Origin: Candidatus Obscuribacterales bacterium
Lineage (GTDB): Bacteria > Cyanobacteriota > Vampirovibrionia > Obscuribacterales > Obscuribacteraceae
NCBI GenBank assembly: GCA_021732565.1
Contig: JAKFUT010000044.1
Span: 1 to 40,827 of the forward strand
Length of the DNA stretch: 40,827 nt
Direction of reading: 5' to 3'
Below the pieces are notes generated by a model. The model was not told where the DNA came from. It made no database searches and was given only the letters and a program-made list of their open reading frames with translations. The translations under genes and the position numbers were made by a program. Each line of letters starts with the position of its first letter. Position 1 is the stretch's first letter. Positions 8,363 through 16,177 of this stretch are shown here, one piece after another.

Positions 8363-9466
8363 ATGACCAGGGGATTAATTGGTTCACTCTGTGTATTGGT
8401 CGCATCGCTCTGCTTCAGTTTAATCTGCTTTGCAGTACCGGTTGTAAAAGTTGCAGGCAATTTGCCATTGACCGGGCCCATCGCAGCGTGGAGCGGCCAA
8501 TATCCGATTGGTTTCAAAATGGGAATTGAAGATTCTGCCAAGAAACTGGTATTTGCCCCCGGTAATTTTCAAATTGATTTTCAAGATAATGCAGGCAAGC
8601 CTGCTACTGCAATTACCGTTTTTCAGCGACAGAAGATGAATGATTTTGATGTTTATCTTTCAGGTACATCTGAAGCTGCCATTGCACTGGCGCCACAGGT
8701 ACAGTCCACTAAGGCGCCTCATTTTCTCATTGCATTCGATCCGTTTTTGACCAGGCAAGGAAAAAACAGATTGCGAATAATGCCGAACAGTAAGATCGAA
8801 GGTCCACTTTTCGTCAAATATGCAAAGATGAAAAATGCGAAGCGCGTTTTTATCATAAACCTGAATAGCGCCTACGCGAATTCTGAGTTTAACGATATCG
8901 TAGAACCTGAGCTGAAAAAAGCGGGCGTAGAGTTAGCACATGAACGATTCGATTTCTCAGCGCATGAGTTCAGAACAATCGCGTTGAAAGCGAAAGAATT
9001 TCACCCGGATCTCGTATATATTTGCGGCTATTCTACCCACCTCCGACCGCTTCTGCGCGACTTGCGGGCGACTGGAGTGACCAAGGAAGGAACCATCATG
9101 GCGGCGATGGACTTTGTCGATTTTCTGTACGATAACACTTCGAAGGATGAGTTGAAAGGCGTGGTCTTTGCGTGTCCGTTGTTCGAGGTAAATGGTGCTG
9201 TTAAGGGTGCCGATGAGTGGCGCGCTGATTATAATAGGAGATTTGGTAAATTACCGTCATATGTGGCGGCATATGCCTATGATACTGCAGGAATTTTAGG
9301 CAAATCGTATAGCAAATTCGGAAAGGTCGATATTGATTCACTGAGGAAATCAATGCCTTACGACGGTGTAACCGGCAACATAAATGTAGACAAAGATGGT
9401 GACATTGTTGCCACTATAACCTTAGCCAAGGTAGCAACGGACGGCAAGGTGGCTGAAGTCAAATAG
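8363..9466 (+). CDS. Second ABC transporter substrate-binding protein
   Basis: This is a 367-residue periplasmic binding protein of the Leu/Ile/Val type. Residues 1-24 form a signal peptide (hydrophobic core ending CFA) with no lipobox Cys at the cleavage site, so it should be soluble in the periplasm. The mature protein opens with VVKVAGNLPLTGPIAAWSGQ and continues with GIEDSAKK, a STSEAAIA-like ligand-pocket stretch and VAAYAYDTAGILGKSYSKFG, all typical of the fold. It is divergent from the livHM operon and similar in type to the binding protein at 3456 but clearly different in sequence. It may widen the substrate range of the same permease or act as a sensor subunit; both are inference. 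Confidence 0.85.
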   Translation: MTRGLIGSLCVLVASLCFSLICFAVPVVKVAGNLPLTGPIAAWSGQYPIGFKMGIEDSAKKLVFAPGNFQIDFQDNAGKPATAITVFQRQKMNDFDVYLSGTSEAAIALAPQVQSTKAPHFLIAFDPFLTRQGKNRLRIMPNSKIEGPLFVKYAKMKNAKRVFIINLNSAYANSEFNDIVEPELKKAGVELAHERFDFSAHEFRTIALKAKEFHPDLVYICGYSTHLRPLLRDLRATGVTKEGTIMAAMDFVDFLYDNTSKDELKGVVFACPLFEVNGAVKGADEWRADYNRRFGKLPSYVAAYAYDTAGILGKSYSKFGKVDIDSLRKSMPYDGVTGNINVDKDGDIVATITLAKVATDGKVAEVK

Positions 9467-9502
9467 TCAATGTTCATTGCTCGTCGGGCAAAGCATATGA
9501 AG

Positions 9503-9520
9503 GGCACCATCGCTGGTGCC
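9503..9520. terminator. Stem-loop between convergent genes
   Basis: GGCACCA (9503-9509) pairs perfectly with TGGTGCC (9514-9520) across a TCGC tetraloop, 36 bp after the stop of the binding-protein gene and just before the convergent TPR gene's stop. No T-run follows on either strand, so a bidirectional termination or RNA-stability role is only plausible. Confidence 0.35.
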
Positions 9521-9544
9521 ATCCAGGAAGTGCACAGACAGAAC

Positions 9545-10651
9545 TTACCGCACCGGTTGTTTGGTCTTTGAGTGGAGTTCCTTCGCTTTGGCTTCGTCAA
9601 CGGCGGCAAGGTCCTTCTTTCCAAGTTTGGTATATGCAAGAGCTCGCAACTCATACCCCCACGCTAGAGTGGGATTGGCTTTGATTCCTTTGTTGTACTC
9701 CTCGATCGCTTCCTGATATTTTCCAGTTCGCCGATAAACGATACCAATATCGAAATGAAGATCCGTATTGGTAGGAGCAAGATCGAGCGCCTTCTTGTAA
9801 TCTTTGAGTGCGGCGTCGAATTTATCAAGCGCAGAGCTTAACTCCCCTCGTGCCAGGTAGGGTGCCGCTAATGTGGGAGAAATTTGGATGGCCAAATCGT
9901 AATCTGCAAAGGCCTTTGCTGTTTGCTTTAGAACTTCGTAAACCAAACCTCGGTTTACAAGGAAGTCTGCATCCTTAGGATTCGTTTGGATGGCCTTATC
10001 GTAATCTGCTAAAGCCTTTTCGGGTTTCCCACTCTTTTTGTAAAGAACCCCGCGAAGGTTATAGCCCAGGGCGGTGATTTCATTGGGGGGAAGCCGCAAA
10101 AACTCGTCAACATCTAAAAATGCCTTGGGCAAATCACCCATGCGTCTGTAGGTTTCTGCTCGTTCTAAACGCGCCTCCCCTAACTTAGGATCGAGTTTGA
10201 GTGCCTGCCCGAAATCCTTGAGCGCTTTGTCATATTGCCCTAGAAATTGATATGAGATTCCCCTGTTATGAAATATGATGGCAAGGGTCGGGTCAATGGC
10301 GATCGCGGCAGAATAGTTCACCACGGCTTTCTCAGGTTGTCCAAGCCGTCGATAACAGATGCCTAAGTCGTCGTAACACTTGGCGGTGGGTTTCAGCGAT
10401 AATGACTTTGAAAAATCCTCTACGGCTTTTTCGACGTCCCCTAACTCGAGATGAGCCTCTCCGCGAACTTGATAGGCGGCGAAGTCATGCGCGCCACCAC
10501 CGATCTCCTTCTCAATCTTTGCAAGCGCCTCTGCATAGTGCTTCTGCTTTAAGAGGGCGGCAGCTTCTTTGTGTTTGCTATCAGCGGCCAGGGCGTGCCC
10601 GCATGCGAAGACCGATATCAATGTAACCACTATGGTTATGGAGTTTCTCAT
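9545..10651 (-). CDS. Exported TPR-repeat protein, 368 aa
   Basis: The start at 10651 is favoured because AAGGAGCG lies just upstream and because the product then begins with a signal peptide (MRNSITIVVTLISVFACG, cleavage near ALA-AD). The frame is open to 10699. Almost all of the mature protein consists of tandem 34-residue TPR units, about nine, with clear W/L-G-Y-A-F-A-P positions (for example IGICYRRLGQPEKAVVNYSA and RGLVYEVLKQTAKAFADYDLA). TPR solenoids bind other proteins, so this is probably a periplasmic scaffold. It lies between the transporter locus and the divergent operon at 10.9 kb, sharing a 264-bp regulatory gap with that operon. No partner can be named. Confidence 0.85.
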   Translation of the reverse strand: MRNSITIVVTLISVFACGHALAADSKHKEAAALLKQKHYAEALAKIEKEIGGGAHDFAAYQVRGEAHLELGDVEKAVEDFSKSLSLKPTAKCYDDLGICYRRLGQPEKAVVNYSAAIAIDPTLAIIFHNRGISYQFLGQYDKALKDFGQALKLDPKLGEARLERAETYRRMGDLPKAFLDVDEFLRLPPNEITALGYNLRGVLYKKSGKPEKALADYDKAIQTNPKDADFLVNRGLVYEVLKQTAKAFADYDLAIQISPTLAAPYLARGELSSALDKFDAALKDYKKALDLAPTNTDLHFDIGIVYRRTGKYQEAIEEYNKGIKANPTLAWGYELRALAYTKLGKKDLAAVDEAKAKELHSKTKQPVR

Positions 10652-10842
10652 GATGCCCGCTCCTTGAGGGAGCCCAATGATAACAGGTCGAAGAACCACG
10701 AAAAGGAGGACAAGGCCCCGGGCACTCCGCGGCAGGCAAACCGTAGCAAGATTTCAATAGCGCCTCAGAAATACACCACTGAAATGCCGTCAACTTTGTT
10801 CAAATAAATGAGGTCACGTCTAGTAGACTTTGAGCGAATGAC

Positions 10843-10871
10843 TTTACGATTTATCGAACACGTTCTATAAT
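10843..10871 (+). promoter_or_regulatory. Sigma-70-type promoter of the desaturase operon
   Basis: A -35-like TTTACG (10843-10848) is followed after exactly 17 bases by a consensus -10 TATAAT (10866-10871). Transcription would start near 10878, about 38 bases before the ATG at 10916. The -10 hexamer lies in the spacer of a perfect palindrome. Confidence 0.7.
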
Positions 10872-10884
10872 ATGAACGTGTTCG
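10855..10884. promoter_or_regulatory. Palindromic operator overlapping the -10 box
   Basis: CGAACACGTTC (10855-10865) and its exact reverse complement GAACGTGTTCG (10874-10884) flank the 8-base spacer TATAATAT. Each arm also contains a near-palindrome GAAC-NN-GTTC, so the site could hold one or two repressor dimers. Bound protein would cover the -10 box and the start site. The natural candidate ligand is the TetR domain encoded by the second gene of the operon. Confidence 0.72.
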
Positions 10885-10915
10885 GCAAACCAGAACCAGA
10901 GTAACCAGGAACATC

Positions 10916-12730
10916 ATGTTCACCGATGCAAATAATAGCTGTCTGGCAGGCAACCAGGACTTGCTCAGCAAGATTGGCGAACTCAGTAAGGTGCCATATG
11001 AATCTGTGGGGCGGATTGCCAGAGACCTGGTATTTTGGGGGGCTGCTGCATGTTTGTCCTACCACCTGAGCCATCCGTTGGCTACAGTTGTTGCAGTTAT
11101 ATTTATTGGCGCTGTACCAATGCACGATCTCATGGTGCACGGGCACGAAGGGGTACACAGCCTCATTTCACGCCGGCGACCGGTCAATGAGTTTTTCAAT
11201 TGGTTTGTTCACATGGTTGTCGGTCTTTCCGGCTCAGCCTACAGAGCGTTTCACCTTGAGCACCACAAGAAAGCCCACTCATCACAAGACCCGGAAGTCG
11301 AGGCGCTTCAATTTATTCACAAAGACATTCCCGGGTGGACATATCTGTTTCTTCCTTTGTCTGCTTTTTTTGCGATAAACACCTATCCGCTGCGCCACCC
11401 TAATACATTTGCCAACGGCTGGTCCGTTGCCCGAGATCTGTTATTTGCAGCGATGGCGCATTTCGCAATTCTCTTCGTGATTGGAATGGAGAACTATCTG
11501 ACGTACGTGACACTGCCCATTGTCACAAGTCTGGCGCTAACCAATGCCTTAAGAACCATCTGTGAGCATCACAACGCAGTGGCAGGTGATCGATGGTTGG
11601 ACACCAGAACGATGAAAACAAGTAGCTTGCTTGAGTGGCTCTGGTCTAACGTCAACTATCACTTGGAACATCATCTCTTCTCCACTGTTCCCTATCACAA
11701 ACTGCCGGAACTGCACAAACTCTTAGCTGCGGAATATACTCAAAGAGGGGCCATCATCGACGAAGGCTATTTCTCGACCAGTGCGCGGCTGTTGGCTGAA
11801 CCTGATCATTATCGAGGCCAAAGTCTCAAGGATAAGCACACCGGCGACGAATACATGGTTAACACCACTAGCCTCGCTTTCAAAATGAAGGTTCTGTGGT
11901 TCAAGGACATTCTTGTTTGTAGACCTGCAAGGCAATATCTCTGGAATTTGTACTATGCGGGCGAGGCCTATGTAGAGTTGCATCCAGACGGCGTTTTCAT
12001 TCCGTTGTTGAAAGAACCGTTGTCCCGGTTGCTTCACAGACATCTTTCCGATGAGACGCGTCATGCCACTATCTTCAGAGCTTTGTTGGCGCAGGATCAA
12101 CTTGCACCAACGGTGCTGAAACAGGAAGAAGACCTTGGCTGGTACTTGCTCAATCATTTGGTGCCGGACATTGTGCAAAAAGCCCGAAATAGCACCACTA
12201 TGTTTTCAGACGAAGACACTATGCGCTACATGGCATTCCTTCACACTCTTGAGTTGCGCAGTGTTTCCGATCTCTACGCGCTGCTGACGGCTGCTCGCCA
12301 ATTGCACGAAGTCGAATTAGTAAACGGGCTTGAGACCATTCTCCCTGACGAACTATTTCATGCGGCATATACGCATAAAGCCGTATTGGATCTTGCTCCA
12401 AGTGCAGAACAGGCACGCAAACTGTTGAATGAGATGCGCAATAACGAATTAGTACACTACACAGTGGTTATAAAAGGAATGCTCGCTCGACTTGTTGAAC
12501 TGAATGCGACTCCAGAGCCGCTTCCGGGGATGCTGCGCTGGCGAGCAATGAGCATGCTTTGTCATGTGATGTCTCCGTTCCCTAAGTTGCCGCTTTACCG
12601 AAAAGTACCACATAAGATTGCACCTGACGAAAATCTTCGCAGATACGTGCCGCCAGAGCTGGTAAAGAACCGAAAGACACCGACCCTGGCAAATGCTGCC
12701 AGTTTGAACGAGGAACAACCAAATGCATAA
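10916..12730 (+). CDS. Membrane fatty acid desaturase fused to a ferritin-like diiron domain
   Basis: Residues ~30-270 form a membrane-bound desaturase/hydroxylase with its histidine boxes in order: HGHEGVH (75-81), HLEHHKKAH (113-121), EHH (217-219) and HLEHH (249-253), set between hydrophobic helices. These boxes bind a di-iron centre that uses O2 to insert double bonds or hydroxyls into acyl chains. After a ~50-residue linker, residues ~320-530 are all-helical and carry a second potential metal set: E350/E354, E380-x2-H383, E446 and E479-x2-H482 (plus H487), the ExxH pattern of ferritin-like diiron oxygenases. Typical desaturases stop near residue 300-350, so this is a fusion of two oxygen-activating modules. 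It is the first gene of the operon; its last codons overlap the next gene by 8 bp. Substrate unknown, probably an acyl chain. Confidence 0.85.
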   Translation: MFTDANNSCLAGNQDLLSKIGELSKVPYESVGRIARDLVFWGAAACLSYHLSHPLATVVAVIFIGAVPMHDLMVHGHEGVHSLISRRRPVNEFFNWFVHMVVGLSGSAYRAFHLEHHKKAHSSQDPEVEALQFIHKDIPGWTYLFLPLSAFFAINTYPLRHPNTFANGWSVARDLLFAAMAHFAILFVIGMENYLTYVTLPIVTSLALTNALRTICEHHNAVAGDRWLDTRTMKTSSLLEWLWSNVNYHLEHHLFSTVPYHKLPELHKLLAAEYTQRGAIIDEGYFSTSARLLAEPDHYRGQSLKDKHTGDEYMVNTTSLAFKMKVLWFKDILVCRPARQYLWNLYYAGEAYVELHPDGVFIPLLKEPLSRLLHRHLSDETRHATIFRALLAQDQLAPTVLKQEEDLGWYLLNHLVPDIVQKARNSTTMFSDEDTMRYMAFLHTLELRSVSDLYALLTAARQLHEVELVNGLETILPDELFHAAYTHKAVLDLAPSAEQARKLLNEMRNNELVHYTVVIKGMLARLVELNATPEPLPGMLRWRAMSMLCHVMSPFPKLPLYRKVPHKIAPDENLRRYVPPELVKNRKTPTLANAASLNEEQPNA

Positions 12731-14993
12731 CACCGCTACAGCTGAAAAAATTGTTGAAGCTGCCTCTGCATTATGGAGTGATAAAGGCTTCGAACAAGCG
12801 ACCATGAGAGAGCTGGCCAGACGGCTTGGTATGGGTGTCAGCTCGCTGTACTTTTACTTCAAATCAAAGGAAGAAATCGTACTGTTTCTGTATAAAAAAT
12901 TGAACAAGCAAGCTATAGATGAATTCAGAAGCTCAGACGAAGGTGAGAAGAATCTTGCGCTGAACCTTTCCCGATACATGAAAATTAAGTTGGCGATTCT
13001 TGGACCACATCGTAGTTGCCTTGTAGCATTAGTGCGGGAGACTGTTGATCCAAGCTCCAGATTGAGTCCGCTGAGTGCAGATTCCGATCTGACCCGCGAA
13101 ATGAATTTGGAACTGCTGGCAGACATCGTCGCACGGTCCGCCGCCGTCAATAAGAACCAGGTCGCAGACACAGCGAAGGCACTGTGGCTGGCCAACCTGG
13201 GTGTGCTCCTTTACTGGCTACATGACCGAAGCCCGGAGTACCGGAATACTTACACTCTGATTGAAAAGACCGCTAATATGGTGGGCTTTCTGCCTATGCT
13301 GAGCAAAATGCCTGGAGCCGAATCAACCTTTCGATTGTTCTCGGACCTTTTACAGCAATCGGGTGACGAAACATCGGTGACCTGCGCCACCACTGGTGGT
13401 GAATCTGCAATCCCTTCCAGGGAATTCGATGTCGTTGTAATCGGCGGCGGGCCCATTGGCATCGTGTATGCCTGCTTTCTGAAAGCCAACAGACCACGCA
13501 CGCGTGTACTTGTTCTTGAAAGACTGCCTGAGCCTGGTCACAAGATTGGCGAAAGCACTCTATCTGGATTCTGCCGCGCGATGCGCAGCCTCGGCATCCG
13601 AAAAGAAGCAATGCAATCCCTCTTTTATCCAAAGAATGGATTGGGCTTTTTCTGGGTGGATGAAGCTACCAAGCGCCTCACAGACGCTCCCGAGTACATA
13701 CTCGAAACCTTCGACGAAACTTATCAGGTTGAGCGTCGCGTATTGGATAGTTTGCTGATAGCTAATGCCCGACGTCTGGGTGTCGAAGTTGTTCAAGGTG
13801 CAGGCGTCGACCTCAAGCGTTCTTCCATCACCGCATCTGGTAGCATCATCAGCTACTCAATCGGGAAGAAGGAGTTTCGCGTACGGTGTTTTCTGACGGT
13901 GGATGCTACGGGCCCGGCAGGCATCTTGTCCCGTGAGTTTGGACTGTGGACGTCTGAAGGGCTCCCGTTTCAAACCAGCGCAGTATGGGGGTACTTTCAG
14001 GGAATTCGTCCCCTGGCGAGCTATACCGGATGGCGCCGACAGTCTCAATTCCCTCGCGATCAATACACCCAACATGTTTGTCTTCGTGAAGGATGGATGT
14101 GGTACATACCGGTGGTTTCATGGCAAGGTTCGCCCACGACCAATCTGTCGCGAGGATTAGACGCGTGTTTACGCTCCGCACGAGCAATGCCGACCAGGGA
14201 CAAATTAGCGGAGGAATTCGGTTGCCCGTCTACCGACATAGTAAGCGTCGGGTTGGTTGTTCGCAGTGATCGCGATGAGTGGATGAAGAATGATCCGCGC
14301 GAAGCCTTTGAACACTACATGCGCAAATATCCGGCCATGCGCCAGGTCCTCGACGGTGCCCATCAGATAGAAGATCCGTATGGCACGGGTCAAACCTTCA
14401 TGCAACGGCTCAGCTTCCGTGGCTATGCCAGGCGCGTTGCGGGCGATGGTTGGCTGCTTGTGGGCGATGCTGCGTTCTTCGTCGATCCGCTCATTTCACC
14501 AGGACTGACAGGTGGAACCGCCTGTGCATATCAAGCCGCGATGGAATCGATTAAAGCGTTGGAGCAAAACCGGTTCGGGCGTGAAATGTTCACCGATTAT
14601 GAGGCGTTCGTACACAAGCTCCATGAAGCGTTAGAGCGGGACAACCAGCTTGTATACATGTCTTTCAATCATCCCGAAACGCTCGCGCTTATTCAGCGCT
14701 TTCAGGAGATCGATGCGCGTCGCCAATTTATCGAGACGAAGTCCTCCGAATACTCAGTCGCTGATACTAATGTTTGGGGAATCTTGAACCCGGCCTATCT
14801 AGACTATCAAAAGAAAGCCTGGGAGATTATGAGGCAAAGTGAGATCGGCAACGCCGAGGTTTCCATAGATGAGCAGTCATCGAAGGACTACGACTCGGCT
14901 CTTAAAGAACTGCAATCGTTGCTTTATGAATACGTGGATAGCCATGTTGATCTGACACCATATGTTCGTGCCAACACCGCTGTGAGCAGATGA
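12723..14993 (+). CDS. TetR-type repressor fused to a flavin-dependent halogenase/monooxygenase
   Basis: The 756-residue frame is uninterrupted. Residues ~1-200 are a TetR-family regulator: the helix-turn-helix lies at ~25-50 (TMRELARRLGMGVSSLYFYF, then KSKEEI) followed by a helical ligand-binding-like region. Residues ~235-700 are an FAD enzyme: GGGPIG in the dinucleotide fold (241-246), GEST (276-279), a candidate catalytic Lys304 in FYPKNGLGFFW, the WxWxIP motif of flavin-dependent halogenases (WMWYIP, 458-463) and GDAAFFVDPL (581-590). The motif set fits a halogenase better than a generic hydroxylase. The gene overlaps the desaturase gene by 8 bp and the next ORF by 4 bp. Such enzymes need reduced flavin; no reductase gene is in the window. 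Fusion of repressor and enzyme is unusual. Confidence 0.85.
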   Translation: MHNTATAEKIVEAASALWSDKGFEQATMRELARRLGMGVSSLYFYFKSKEEIVLFLYKKLNKQAIDEFRSSDEGEKNLALNLSRYMKIKLAILGPHRSCLVALVRETVDPSSRLSPLSADSDLTREMNLELLADIVARSAAVNKNQVADTAKALWLANLGVLLYWLHDRSPEYRNTYTLIEKTANMVGFLPMLSKMPGAESTFRLFSDLLQQSGDETSVTCATTGGESAIPSREFDVVVIGGGPIGIVYACFLKANRPRTRVLVLERLPEPGHKIGESTLSGFCRAMRSLGIRKEAMQSLFYPKNGLGFFWVDEATKRLTDAPEYILETFDETYQVERRVLDSLLIANARRLGVEVVQGAGVDLKRSSITASGSIISYSIGKKEFRVRCFLTVDATGPAGILSREFGLWTSEGLPFQTSAVWGYFQGIRPLASYTGWRRQSQFPRDQYTQHVCLREGWMWYIPVVSWQGSPTTNLSRGLDACLRSARAMPTRDKLAEEFGCPSTDIVSVGLVVRSDRDEWMKNDPREAFEHYMRKYPAMRQVLDGAHQIEDPYGTGQTFMQRLSFRGYARRVAGDGWLLVGDAAFFVDPLISPGLTGGTACAYQAAMESIKALEQNRFGREMFTDYEAFVHKLHEALERDNQLVYMSFNHPETLALIQRFQEIDARRQFIETKSSEYSVADTNVWGILNPAYLDYQKKAWEIMRQSEIGNAEVSIDEQSSKDYDSALKELQSLLYEYVDSHVDLTPYVRANTAVSR

Positions 14994-15181
14994 GCAGGTT
15001 GAACAATTCTTCTGTCAAACCATCTGTCGATCAGAGATTTCTGCTGATATTGGTTCCGATTCCGTCTTTCAGTGCCGCTCTTGTCAGACAACGGGTGTTA
15101 GGTTCGTCGACATGCGCACCAATTCGATTCGGCGGAATGCTGGAAGTCGAACGGCAATCTATTCTTGAATTGACATCTTGA
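14990..15181 (+). CDS. Possible small ORF, 63 aa
   Basis: The ATG overlaps the preceding stop (ATGA), which is the arrangement of a coupled gene, and the frame runs almost to the next gene start. The product has one short hydrophobic stretch (FLLILVPIPSFSAAL) and otherwise no recognisable feature, and no strong ribosome-binding site is seen. It fills the only gap in the operon. It could be a genuine small peptide, a remnant of the N-terminus of the following gene in another frame, or chance. Confidence 0.3.
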   Translation: MSRLNNSSVKPSVDQRFLLILVPIPSFSAALVRQRVLGSSTCAPIRFGGMLEVERQSILELTS

Positions 15182-15182
15182 A

Positions 15183-16169
15183 GTGGCTAGGATATTGCGA
15201 AACTGTGGGTTATATAAGATGCCCGGGGATCTAAGAAATACAATCAAGCGCATCGCCGCCACGCTAACGGATGGCATGTTGCTCTCCGGACACCCGGATG
15301 TCTTGCCGATGGAACTTGATAGAGACTTCGACGAGATAGAAAAACTGCTGATTCTTGAACAGTGGCCGTTCTTACGCTCCGACCTGGACGTGTCGCACGC
15401 TCAGCCTGGTGGAGTGTCGCACGTGGCTCGCAAGGATGGAAAATTCGGAGGCTTTTTCATTACCCACGCGTTCGGCACCATTGGCTACCTGGACATGATG
15501 ATCGTTTCGCCCGATTTCCGAGGATCAAGCATAGCTCGTCCACTCTATTTCAGGACCCTGCATGAGCTGGCAAAGAATGGCATGCAGTCTTATGTTGCGC
15601 ACACCACAAATGACTCTGCAAGAGTTATTGGTTTGCTTGGATTTAGAAAGACGAAGACTACATTTACATTGATGGGTCTTGATCCACAAGCGGTTGACTC
15701 GTCATTAGCTGCGGCTGGTTCAGAATCGCAAGTCTGCCCGCTGGCAGCTCTCGATGAAGAACAGGTCATCTGCCTTGATGCGCGGATATTCGGTCAGCGC
15801 AGGGATTCGTGGATCAAAGCACTCATGTCTCAAGACTCGACGCTGGTATGGGGACTAAAGCGAGATGGAGTTCTCACCGCTGTGGCATGGTTACGCAGCA
15901 GACGTGATAATAGCTACTGCATTGATGGATGTTCTTCAACTAATCCAGAAGATCTGACTTTGCTTATCTGCTCACTTGTTTCCGCTCACAGGCATGTTCG
16001 ACTGGAATGCTTTGTTCGTACAGGCTCTTTCCTCCATGGGGTCTTGAGCGTTTTGGGTTTCGCAGTGCCAGAGTTCTTTCGGAAGATTGGTCCACTTATG
16101 GAATGGCGCAAGGGAAAGGTTGGCGTCGCTGGTACGGGAACAGAGGTTCAGTGCTTAATGTGGTTTTGA
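15183..16169 (+). CDS. GNAT-family acyltransferase with two GNAT-like halves
   Basis: Residues ~45-165 are a GNAT fold: strand-turn GYLDMMIVSPDFRGSSIARPLY contains the V-x-P-x-x-R/Q-G-x-G/S-x-A acyl-CoA pyrophosphate loop, followed by NDSARVIGLLGFRKT, the usual helix alpha4/strand beta7. The C-terminal half (~180-315) has a second, more diverged GNAT-like pattern ending in FRKIGPLMEW. Tandem GNATs of this layout transfer acyl groups from acyl-CoA to amines. The GTG at 15183 is taken as start; an ATG at 15219 is the alternative, and neither has a strong ribosome-binding site. It is inside the desaturase/halogenase operon, 8 bp before the antiporter gene, so the acyl donor or acceptor may be the product of those enzymes (inference). 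Confidence 0.75.
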   Translation: MARILRNCGLYKMPGDLRNTIKRIAATLTDGMLLSGHPDVLPMELDRDFDEIEKLLILEQWPFLRSDLDVSHAQPGGVSHVARKDGKFGGFFITHAFGTIGYLDMMIVSPDFRGSSIARPLYFRTLHELAKNGMQSYVAHTTNDSARVIGLLGFRKTKTTFTLMGLDPQAVDSSLAAAGSESQVCPLAALDEEQVICLDARIFGQRRDSWIKALMSQDSTLVWGLKRDGVLTAVAWLRSRRDNSYCIDGCSSTNPEDLTLLICSLVSAHRHVRLECFVRTGSFLHGVLSVLGFAVPEFFRKIGPLMEWRKGKVGVAGTGTEVQCLMWF

Positions 16170-16177
16170 TCATCGGG

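Noticed and set aside
16007-16177. Upstream start of the antiporter frame
   Set aside because: It overlaps the GNAT coding region by about 160 bp and the added residues have no antiporter character.
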